A stretch of 64,000 bases of DNA from Marthasterias glacialis (Eukaryota > Echinodermata > Asteroidea > Forcipulatida > Asteriidae): the NCBI GenBank assembly GCA_911728455.2, contig OU452224.1:7630501-7694500 (forward strand). Reading direction: 5' to 3'. A program made the translations under genes and the position numbers. The notes under the pieces were generated by a model. The model had not been told where the DNA came from, did not search any database, and saw nothing but the letters and a program-made list of their open reading frames with translations. Of this stretch, positions 24,101-36,100 are shown one piece after another. Each line of letters begins with the position of its first letter. The first letter of the stretch is position 1.

Positions 24101-27100
24101 GTAGAGTTGATGGGGTTACTACTTGTAAGATTTTTGGGGGCTACATCTCAAGTTAAGTCTCAAACTCGGAGTAAAGTCTCAGTTCTTTAGGAAGAGGGTC
24201 AAATTCTTTAGAAAAAGTCTCCTGAAGCCAATCAGAGCATACAGATCGAAACATCAAGTTGTTACATCACCGGTCGGTTCCTTTTAGAACCACTGAAGAC
24301 GATCTGAGAATGCTGATCAAAACGTCAAGTTGTTACATCACCGGTTCCTTTTAGAACCACTGAAGACGATTTGAGAATGCTGATCGAGACGCCAATTTGT
24401 TACACCATCGGTTCCTTTTAGAACCACTGAAGACGATCTGAGAATGCTGATCAAAATGTCAAGTTGTTACATCACCGGTTCCTTTTAGAATCACTGAAGA
24501 CGATCTGAGAATGCTGATCGAGACGCCAATTTGTTACACCATCGGTTCCTTTTAGAAACACCACAACTCATAAGAGAGATTAATGTACATGGTGTTACTT
24601 CAAACCTTACTGGAAAAAGACTTCAACTTTCGCCTTTTTGAGTGCAAAAGTCAAGCCTCAAGTCACCAAAGGAGGAATAATTTAAATCAAATCATCATAC
24701 ATATAGACAAATTCATTGTTAACGTTTTATGTCTAGAACTAAGTATGTACTAAACAATTATTTCCCAAAAGTAATTTGCTGACAAGTCAAGCCTCCACGC
24801 AAGTCCACTAGAGCAAGTGTACCAAGTCCCAACGTCAAGTCAAGTCCTAAGATTCCAAAGTGACGGCCTGACACTTTGTGTGGCTTGAGATGAAGTTACC
24901 AAATTCACTGAGCTCAGTCCGAAAGTGTAATCACTGTTAACTTGTCGCCAAATGTATGTCATTATCTCATGGAAGTTATTGACTATTTCCATTCAGTTCT
25001 GCCAAGTCATCTTAACGAGCAAAGCCGCAACCCCCCCCCCCCCCTCCAATTTTCAACAAAAAAATTGAAGTAGGTTTGGCGACTTTACACTTCAAATTAG
25101 GTCATGCCGATTCTGCCGAAAGTGGTTGTGTAGACAAGTAGAGAGACGCAGATCTTTGGGATTAGTGTTGGGTTTCCTGGGTGGGGCAGGGAGGCACTTA
25201 CTCCAGTCTTGATTATCTGTGCTGATTGCCATGATGTCTTCCTCCCGTTGGGTGCTTTTCCCCAGTTGTTACCCTCTGCGGTTCATTAAGGAATGTCGGT
25301 GGATTGTAGGGGAACCGGAACCTTGCTCAGAGAGCAAGTTATGCTTCAATGGTTGAGCTTGTGTAGTGAGGATCCCAAAATGGGTGATTTGGTTTTCTGA
25401 AAAAAATTGAAAAGTTGTGAACCACATTTGGCCCTACTTATAGAAACCTGTTCTTTGTAAACTTGTACTGATAAGTTTGTATTCCCTTATGCTGCCAGTG
25501 TTTGCCCCGTGGCCATTGAAATGTAAGAGAACTTGTGGACGCTGCATAAAATGTCTAGCCCCATGATCAAGTCCACAGTAACTCTGTTACATTGACCGCA
25601 TGATTCAATCAGAAAAAACGGCTATTTTTTGAATGATTTTTGTGACTAGCCACCAAGCTAGAGCTGATACAGCTAGAACAGCTGATCTAAGAAAGACATT
25701 CAGGGGGATCTAGACCTGGAATTTTCATTTGTCACATCTGAAAAGTCTACCTGCAGCCAGTATCACTCATATTGAAGTTGTAAAAAACACAAATTTGCTT
25801 TTACTAATAATAACAAATGATTTTTTTATTTGGATTCTATCTTTTATGCAACTGCTGTATCCCCCCTCCCCTTTTTGTCAATGCCATCCATGTTCGTTCC
25901 CTCGCCTTGATTTGTTTTCTTTTTATGGATTTGTTCAAGGCATTTTTTATTAACAAGTGGCTTTTGAATGGCTTAGGAATTTTTAGATAGTTAAATTGTA
26001 AATTTTTCTCAATAGACTGTTTTTTTGCAAGTGCTTTATGTCATTGTAAAATTTTCTTATTGTTGTCGTCGTACATGTGCTGGGCCCCGTGGGAAACAAA
26101 TTATTATTGGTTTATTAAAATTCAAACATCGCAGCCCTAGAGCTGAATTGCATTTAAAAACAACAAAGAAGTTCAACAACAATAAAAACTTAAACAGAAT
26201 CTCATTCAAATATTGGAAGGTCCATACTAATAAAAAAAAACCAGTAAAGTTTTGGTTGTCGAATGGCTGTCACTGAATGGTTCACACAGTTGAAATAAAT
26301 ACCTAAATGCATATTGAGTCATATCCATTCAGAAAATTAATCTTTGGATCTGTGGTTAATCCAATCTGTAGATAGTCAGTCAGGTTGGCTCCTTATCGTT
26401 GAAGCTTTTGACTGGAGAGTACATGCAGCTCTCTGCTCCATAATGGATCACCATCGGAACCCTCGGCGACCAGAGTCCTACCTCCAGCCCCATATCTCAA
26501 CATGAATAAAATATCCCTAGGAAGTCTCTGAATTTCTTATGCCTCATTCAGGGGGAAGTTGGTGCTCCATTTTGGACGATTAAACACATGCATCAGATTT
26601 AGTAGGTTTCAGGATGTTGGCGCGCTGGGGAAACGCATATTATGTTTTGACACTCGAGTGTATTGGAGAGCTGTATGACGTAGTGATATCAATGAGGAAA
26701 ATAAATCTCTAAGCTACTCTAACGACATGTACTATAGGTAGAGGCGCAGGTGTTGATAAAGGCACGCAAATGATTTCTCGCTGGTCTCTAGAAAGATGTC
26801 TGAGGGGGAGGGGCGGGGGTTGGCTAACTGACAGACATTGCAGCAAAGGGAATAGTCATTTCTGCCTGCCACATGTACGAGTGTAGTAGATACAGTAGGC
26901 ACGTGCAAATGAAGACATTTTTTTCGTATAAATGGCGTGTGATTCTCTAGACTCCATGATGTGAGGCCTGTAGCATTTTTCTTCATGGGGGGATTGGGGA
27001 CTGATTGTGTATGCTATACTTAGTTGAGGGAAAGGAATCGGTGTTGATGTTATCTTGTGTGCAACTAAATAATACATGTCATGTGCATGTATTTACGATG

Positions 27101-30100
27101 TACATGTATGTGCATAGCTGTACAAAATGTATGTTGACATGGTACACTGTCAATGTACCTGAACAGTTGGTGAGATAGTAACATAGTTTCTTCTCTCCAC
27201 CTGGTAACACAAGTGTAGTTTATTTTTTTATAGGCCCTTCATTTTTTAATACTATGATTTTAAAGATCAAGTTATAAACCAAATGGGAAACTGACTGTTT
27301 AAATTTTAATTCAATTTTGGGGTGAACAGAGAAAAATTGATTCGCCAATTTTTATGCGTGTCCACCAAAAAGTGATTTTAAAAAGTGACATGAAAAAGCT
27401 TGGTGGCTTGCCAACACTTTTTTATTTCACCAGCCACAGCCAGCCGGACAAATTAATTAAAATTTGCATTGGTAGTCTACTTTAAAAAATCATCAAAAAT
27501 ACTTGCTCTAATTCTTATTTTTGTGTGTGTTTGCTCAGATACCACGGGCCTATATCTCGAGAGGATGCTGACAACCTCTTGACCAGGGGAGGAGATGGTA
27601 GCTACCTTGTGAGGGAGAGTGTGAGAGCCCCCGGCAGTTACACACTAGGACTAAGGTGAAGAGCTGAATGCCGTCATGTTGTTACAGTCTGCATTTGATC
27701 AGAATTATGTCGTTTAAATATAGTGTTTATTTTTAGATTGACAGGTCGAGAGGGAGATTTCTAGTTGCCATGAAATGTGTTTAAAGAGAAAAAGATGTAA
27801 ACTAGTTTTATCTTTGAGAAATTTACTTTTTACTGTCACATCACTTTATACAAAGTCCTTTCCCAGTTTTCCCTAAACAGTGAACACATGTATGATTGGG
27901 TTTGTTTGTTTTTTTGTTTTTTTACATGTCACTAAAAGAGAACTTTTGGTGTACCAAGTCTCAGCCATATTTAACTGACGCTTAACCACTGCTAACGAGA
28001 AGGCTGATTTATAAACTGTGTACAGACAGTGGGGTCAGTCTTATCCAAACACTTTGGCCATCTTCCACTGCTGTGGGCTCATTAGTCTCTTGCACTGAGC
28101 TAAAAGCTTCTAAAATTAGTGTAATGGTTAATGAAACATTTCCAGGAAAAATGGGAAGCAATATATTGGATTGACCCCAAGCTTCCAGAAAGTAACGCTG
28201 GTCCTTGGCTTGAAGAGATGATACTTGCCAGTGGGTTCTCTTAGCCTTGAGTATCCCGGCATGAGAAAACTGGCGCCATCTGAGACCCTGGTATTTTCTT
28301 TGACACACGTAGAAAAAAACCACTCCACCGTGCAGAGAACGCCGTTTAAAAGTTTTCTCTACAGTTGGAGTAATCTCTAGCGAGGCGTTACCTCGACTCT
28401 GTCACCGAGGGCAGTCTTTAATTGATACTTGTGGCGTAATGCAGGAAGTGTTTCACTAGTCGCACGAGTGACCTTCCAACTGCAGCGATAGAGAGAAGAA
28501 AGAAGAGAAGAAAGAAAGAAAAGGAGCACATTGTCGGATCATAAATCTTTAGAATAACGAGGGACCTCCTTGGGGTGTCGCTGCAGTACATTTCTAGCAG
28601 GTAATGAGGGGGTTTCATAACGATCCTCATCCTGTGTCGGGAGATGTGATGATGTCTTGAAGACGTTTGATAGTGCTGACAGTTGGCGGTAGTGTTGGAG
28701 GGTTGTGCAGAAAGGTGGGGGGGATGGTAGGCAGGATGTTACTGTGTTTCAGAAAAGCTTATCTTGTCAGTCATGAAGGGAAGTGGTTATGATCTTGGTT
28801 TGTAAGGATAAATCCAGAGGAGAAGGGGGGTGGGGTTGAGTGAGTTTGCACGTGGCATGATGGTGCTCTTTGGGTTGGAGAGAGCTATTCAGTCTGAGAT
28901 GGCACTAAAGGGAATTGGGGGAAACAGTTTGAAGAGACAATTTCTTCTTGGGAAGATCAGCAGGTAGAAACCGGTTGGGGTATGATGATATGATCATGGT
29001 GCTCTGTCATGTGGAAAGTGCTTGATGTCCCTTGGTGACTGCCACAGTTTAGAGCCAAGCATACTACACTATGTATCTGCTACATATTGATAATAGACAT
29101 TCATAAATACCCCAGACAGTTTATCCATTCTGATTGGTCGAGAGCATGTCACATGGGGGTGTTTAAACAGCTGATAAAGACATGGCCAAGAGTGTTTATA
29201 ACCAATCAGCAAATACACTTACGTGGGCACTTATTTATAGTTAAGTGTCTTGCTCAAGGACACAAGTGTCATGACTGGGATTCGAACCCTCATTCTGATG
29301 ACTTAGCCACCAGAACTTGAGTCCGATGTACTAAACCACTCGGCCACGACACAGACTTTTTTAACAGTATCATGACTTTGAGAAAAACACTCACAAGTTT
29401 ATGCATTGTCAATAATATTAAACATTAATTATTATTTTTAAAGCTTATATATATACATTTGATAAACAATGTACGTTGGTAAAAGTGACTATAAATACTA
29501 ATATTAATAAAAAGAAACAAACAAAGTAATTTTTAATGGCCCTTTTTTGGTTAAATAGCGGCCCACCATTAGGGGGAGATGGTTGTTTTGGTGCAAATAG
29601 TGTTATCTAGGATGTGCAAGAAGTATAAACAAAAAAGTACACTTTACCTAATCAATTAATGCCCACACATGTTTTGTCGTTTAGTGAAAAATAGATACAC
29701 ACAGCAATTAACTTGTCGATAATGGTCCTGATCACAGGAAGTGGTCAAGTGGACAGTGGGCATCATATCATGTACAGTAGAAGCACAAACATCAGTCTCT
29801 GTTTACTCTAATAGGCTCTGATGTGGGCGTTCATTCCGGACCCCGCACTGGCAATCTGACATGTCATCCTGTGTTTATAGCACCCAAACCCCTCTTTAAG
29901 CACTCTGAATTGATGCTAAAGCACTTGTTGATATTCTGTGAGACATCAGTGGGGGGGAGTCGGGGTGGATCTTGTCAGAGTTGAGCCCGACAAGGCCGGC
30001 AGGAAATCCAATGTAGGGAGTGAGAGGGATTTGTAAAACCATCCTGAGATTGTTTTATTTTTATTTCCTGCTGCTGTCATCTACAATGATAAACTGTGGA

Positions 30101-33100
30101 TGAATTTTTGTACTTTTGAGGCAAGATACACAGGCCTCCGTGTCCCTGGTCAATGTCTTGGTGCCCCATAAAATATTGCTGGACAAATTTTGATTCCCAT
30201 CGTAGAGGTGCCCTTAACTAAGAAGAACAACTGTCTTTCCCTTACAAGAATGACATGTTCCTGCATACATTCTACAAATACCTGTACTAGCATAATGAAT
30301 TTTGGGTAGAACCATTAAATGCACCCGCACCCCCACCCCCATTACCCTCACCACACTCACCTGACACACACCCAAAAGGAAAATGAAACGATGACAGCAA
30401 ATACATCTTACAAACAAACAAAAACAACAAAAAACAACAATGCAGCAAGTTGATTCTCCTGAGTTCAATGGTTCAACTCGATTACAGATGTCAAATTTCA
30501 GAACAGTTGCATTCAGAGTGCCACATGTGCACAGAGCCTCTTACTGTATTATACAATTATTCTTGCCGTGTAATTCTTACACATGTAATAGTTGTCTCTG
30601 AACAGAGCTACTGGATTATTCTAAACATTACTAGTGTCAGAGTCTGCCCTAGTCTTTGTCTTAAGACCTCTTACGTTACTCCATTTTAAAAGGATAACAA
30701 CGTTAAATCAATGTTGTTTTTTGATTGTAGGCTTAATAACACAACACGCAATTTCCGTCTGTACTACGATGGCAAACACTATGTTGCCGACAAGCGATTT
30801 GATGCGCTCCATGACCTGGTCGAAGACGGCCTCATCACACTCTACGTGGAGGCCAAGGCAGCTGACTACATCAAGTCCATGGAATCGGAACCCATCTACG
30901 AGAAACACTCCAAGTACGCCACGATACGAGACAAGAGGCTCAGCAACGGCACTGTGGTGCCGCTGATCGTGGAAGGACGAAAGGGATCCCAACAGGATCA
31001 GGTAAGACCTAGAGGGCGCTCTTCGTTGTCTTGTTTCCCCAATCCTGTTGTTAAAAGCCTCCTGAAACAAGTGAGCTTTGAGGAGTGTGTTGAAGGCATG
31101 GAATGAACTGACATCGCTGATACATATATGTTTGCGATGGTTCAATGCTGACTTTTGATATGCATATTACATACAACTTACAGAAGAAATACTTTCTGTA
31201 GCTCTACCAAGTTAGATCTCAGGGCTGTCATTTGTCAGACATTTCTTGATTTCTTCATTTTCCTCGAAAGTTTCTCAGTAGAAATGCAGCTACTGCCAAG
31301 GGTACAAAAGATGTGGCCAAAATCGCACCCATATCGCTTTTGTTTAATCCTTGGAGATGTACCCGACAGGAGTCTTGAAAAATCCTCCGAAAAGGTTAAA
31401 CTCAAGGTGATCAGGTGCAAGCAGCTTGATCCTCTAGATTGGGGTTGCTACTCTGTGTCCTTATTTGGGGTGCCGTAGTGAAACCCTGTAATTCTGCTGA
31501 AATGTAACACCCAGGCATGTCAAAGCTGATCAAGGGGAGGCACACACCCAACACTCATATTTGCAATTCTGTTTCCCGTTTGACAAATCACATCCCTTCC
31601 AAAAAAAAACACAGAAATATTTCCCCTTCATACTGTGGGTCTTGAAGCGCCAAGAATAAACTCAGGAAGCCATAAGTGTGTACTAAGTCTGACGCTGTTC
31701 GCGGGTTGAAACCCGATGACACATACCCACACGCAATATCCCAGGTGTCTTAACCCATCAATACAAATAATTCCACCTGTTATATATGGACAAGGGAGGG
31801 ATACAGATAAAATGAGGATGGGGGCTTAGGGCAGCTGATCCGCAGTTTTTCACACAGCCGACCTGACAGCTGCCTCATGGAGACTCGAGTGCCCCCCTCC
31901 CTACCTCCATTCGATGTGTTAACTGGCAGGACGCCGGCTTTTCTACTTCGTAATCCAAATAACTACACATACACTAGTGTGTTTAAGACCCCTCTTGTTT
32001 CATCAGGCGTGAAGTTGTCTTGAAATGGTTGGAGGGGATTTAGATGGTGATATGTCCATATGCAAAGGGGACATAGCTGTCTAATTGAGGGGAGTGTTAA
32101 GGGGTAAGCGCTAGGGGTAGCCAGGGGAATAGAGATAAGGAATGTTAGTGAGTGTGGTGATTCTTTGTTGGAAGGACTCCCAGGGGTTTATGGAACAATT
32201 TGAGGTCTATTAATAGTCTTCACTAACTGACAACCCCCCCCCCAATCCTTCCTTACTCCATTCACCTTTGACCTTTGTATTCATTTAATAAACTCGCCGC
32301 CTTTGTAAGAATGTCATGCCAAAAGTTTTCCTCATGTCTGTGTGTTGTCCCCACTTTTTGATTCTATGCCATGGCAGATATGTGGTAAAGGGAGTCCCCC
32401 CCCCTCCCCTCAAATGTTCCCATACTCAAATCCTCAAAAGAATTCCTGATATTCCCAGAACACAATAGGAAGGGGGGTACACCCTGTACTGCCACATATC
32501 GAGCACCCAATGTTTAATTCACTCACACACTAAAATGCTTGTGCAGATTGCTTATCCTAATAATATTTTTAAATCAAACATTAGTCACAATATTTCAAGT
32601 CCTGCCTATTATCTTGACAATCCTCCACCTTTCTTTCTTTTAAATTTTTTTCCCGTTCTTTCTTTATATAATGCACAACACGTTTGTCACAAAATCAGTG
32701 GACAAAATCAAAATCATTAAGCCTTGCCTATCTTGATAATCCGCAATCTTTTGGCCTTTGTCGTTCTTGTGTTCTTTAAAGGTAAATTACAGAATTGGTA
32801 AAGCTGATGGTGCTGTGTTCTTATCTTGTGTGATTCAAGATATACATGAAAAAACAAACCTGTGAAAATTTGGGCTCAATCCATCGTCCGAGTCAGGAGA
32901 AAATAGTGAAAAACCGCGCACACTTTTCAGCATGTAAATACATTGTCCTTAATTTGGATTGTTAAAACCGAAATTAAAATGTGAGTCTTCAAATTCTGTT
33001 TTCTCGACTTCGACAGTATTTCAGACAGAAATATTTCTATGGAAGATTGATACTGGTATGAACTTCATAATCAGTCAGCTTTCAGAATGATACTGATATA

Positions 33101-36100
33101 AACAAAATTGATGAATTCCAATCCTGTCTTCTACCTTTAAATATCCGGTTCATCAAAAACAAAAATGCAGATCACGCACACTCCTACATTTTTGTCACAA
33201 ATGCTGATGCTTTTGGTATTCTAAAAATATAGCGGTGACAGTTTAAGCCCTGCTGTCTATTATTTTGATAGCCGCAACCTTTTTGTCTTTGTCGTTCTTG
33301 TGTTTCCTAAATATCCCGTTCTTTAAAAAACAAAAATGCAGATCACGCACACTCCTACATTTTAGTCACAAATGCTGATGCTTATGGTATTTCTAAATAC
33401 TTAGCGCTGACGATTTAAAGCCCTGCTGTCTATTATCTTGATAATCCTCCATCTTGCCGTCTTTGTCCTTTTTGTGTTCTTTAAATATCCTGCCCATAAA
33501 AAAATTGCAAATCACCCACACCCTTTCTTTTTTGTCACAAATGCAAACGGTAGAACACATTAGTATTGTCCAAAATAAGCTGCAGTGGACAGATTTTAAG
33601 CCCTGCCTGTTTGAAACGGCAATCCCGTGCTCTTTTTATTCTTTGTGTCTTTTTGTTCTTTATATAAACCTTTTGTGAGTGTTTCTGGGAAGGGTAAATG
33701 ACTTAATGCAAGTGGTTTCCTTTCAGCTGTTTTAGTGGACAAAGAAATATGAATGGACATCAACCCTGTTGAACTCTCGGGACAGAAATCTCAAATCGGA
33801 ACTGACGGAGAAGTATAATTTACCAAGTCAACATGTCAGGGTTGATTTTGAGGGTGTCTACGGTAGAAATCTTGTTTAAAAGATACTGGAAGATTTGATC
33901 AGAATACATTTGTTAATTTAGATTTCATTTCATATGATTTTGTCAGGTTGACTCAAGGACTGGTGGGACTGGTGTCATCGACAATGCAACATCAGCATCC
34001 TATGAGAAAGCTCATAATTTCAAGGTAAACCCCACCCCCTCCCCCCTCCTGCCCACACCAATGTATGTGGACCCAGTCAATCAAGGACTTCTCTTAAATC
34101 TCCCATTGTTTCTACTTGGTCTTTTTTGGCAACATCCCCCAGTTTTGTACAAAAAATCAAACAATGTGAGCTACAAGTATAAAATATAGGTGAGCTGCAC
34201 AGTAGAAAAACCCAATACTCCATCTTTAATGCCAAAAAGTCTTCATCTTGCAATAATGTTATACCTCGCACTTGAGAGTTTCTGTGCAAGAATATTGTTT
34301 GTAATGTTGACACTATTAATGAAGGATAGTTTGAGAGCAAGGTATAACATTTGTCCACTATGAGAAATATGTTTCATGTTGGGCTGCTTGTGAAGATTTT
34401 ATCTTTTTTTTATCCAGACAATGTTATCATTATTTAAAAAACAAACAGTTTTTATTCAAAATCACCCCCAAAAGGCTGTAAAGCCACTCTTGGTAAGGGC
34501 TATAAGAAGAAAACATTTAAGAAAATAACTAAGGGGAGCTGAAGGTAGGAAATTATATTCCTCTTAAAACAGTCTAGATTGTAGGATGGAGGGAAACATA
34601 CACCAGGCATGGAGTTCCAAAGAGATTCAGTACGTGGTCAAAAACTGCTGGAATGGCTCTTCGTTCTACATCTAGGCAAAGCTAGAGTGTATGGGTGAGA
34701 ACAAACAGAAAGCCTGGTTTCATGCTCAGACTCCCCGATGAAGAAACTAAACTTGTCGACCATTTCCCATGGATTATTGTCATGACACTTTTCTTTTGTT
34801 CTCAATTTGGACAGGTTCACAATTTTCAGGGGTTTATTTGGTGTGAGTACTGCGGTAACTTCATGTGGGGCCTGATTGCTCAGGGAGTCAGATGTTCAGG
34901 TAAGGGAGGTTGTGGCGTGACCGAACAATACAGCCCTGAGCTGTGTTCTTCTTGGGCAAACATGAGAAAACAATTGTGCAAAGGTTTTCATTCAAGTGGA
35001 ACCGAATGTTGACGCACTGTCCGATGTCTGTATTGGGACGTACAGACGCAGCCAATCAGTGGCAACAGTGAAGAGGGTAACACAACCACAAAGACGTTTG
35101 TTAACAGTTTCTAACTTTTTGCCACAGTTGGTGGCGTGCGACTTGTTCCACTCAAAAATGTTTGCAGAGTGGAACACAGTCAAGGCCTCAATACCAGAAA
35201 GTTGTCAAGCAATAATGTTTACACGTGCATACTTAGCAGTTTTATTTTGAGAAGGCAGTTCCAAGACATAAACAAGACTTTTTTTCCATTGGCCAAGAAG
35301 TGAGACTTCTTCATACCCCTCCATAAACAAGATTTTCTTTTGAGATGGCCACAGGGAAATTGAGTGTCAGTTCATAGGTTCGGTACCAAATGAGAAGTTC
35401 CTAATTACGACCACTATAAAAAATAACTGTAATCGGGAAAATGTTAATTTTTAAATACGAGCGGAAATTCTTTTAATCTTACAACTCAATCCATTTGATC
35501 CGTATTCTTAATAAAGACATTGGATTCTTTTAGAAGGGTTTTTAGATAATTCCCCTAATAAACAAGGCTTTTCTCTGGATTGGTACAACTCAATTCATGC
35601 GATCAGTATTCTTAATTTGTGCAGTTTTCAAGATGATCAGTTGAGTTAAGCATTTTCTCGGTGTTTTGTAACCGAGTTTTGTAAAATTATCTCCTGCAAT
35701 TTGACTTTGTTTTTGTTTTTGAGAAAGTACTTCTAAGTCCAAAGATGTCAGATATTTTCTGGGCTTAGGTTTGGAAATTACGGAGCAGTATTATACAGTC
35801 AGTATGAAGTGTCTTTTCGGTGGTCACTTTAAATGCAAGATCACCGTGCACACCAAAGGATTGAGTTAGTTTTATTGTAAAAGAATCAAAGTCCATGTAA
35901 ACCTAGTCTTAAGAAAATATTCAAATAAAAGTCACCTGCTTGTAAAAATTCATGAAGCAGTGACAGAGCAGGTGCTGATAATAACTTCCATACAACTGTC
36001 TGCATGATAAGTCTCAATGTTGATGATCGCATGTTACCCTCCCCACCCCCCCCCCCCCCTCCTGCCCCAAATCTATAAATGTACTCACTCTTCCTTAGAT

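Larger units (their letters stand above)
27656..30730 (+). other. Chimaerin intron 3 (3.1 kb)
   Basis: Contains a family 3 SINE (29240-29354) and a repeat E copy (30117-30265). The part 27700-29200 shows nothing recognisable. Confidence 0.8.

Noticed and set aside
34436-34760. Possible LINE-like fragment before exon 6
   Set aside because: The words look like old repeat sequence, but there is no second copy in the window and no reverse-transcriptase motif.
34695-34899. Alternative SH2-less first exon reading directly into exon 6
   Set aside because: An ATG at 34695 is in frame with the C1 exon, but the frame crosses a normal splice acceptor and the added residues do not resemble the vertebrate alpha1 N terminus.
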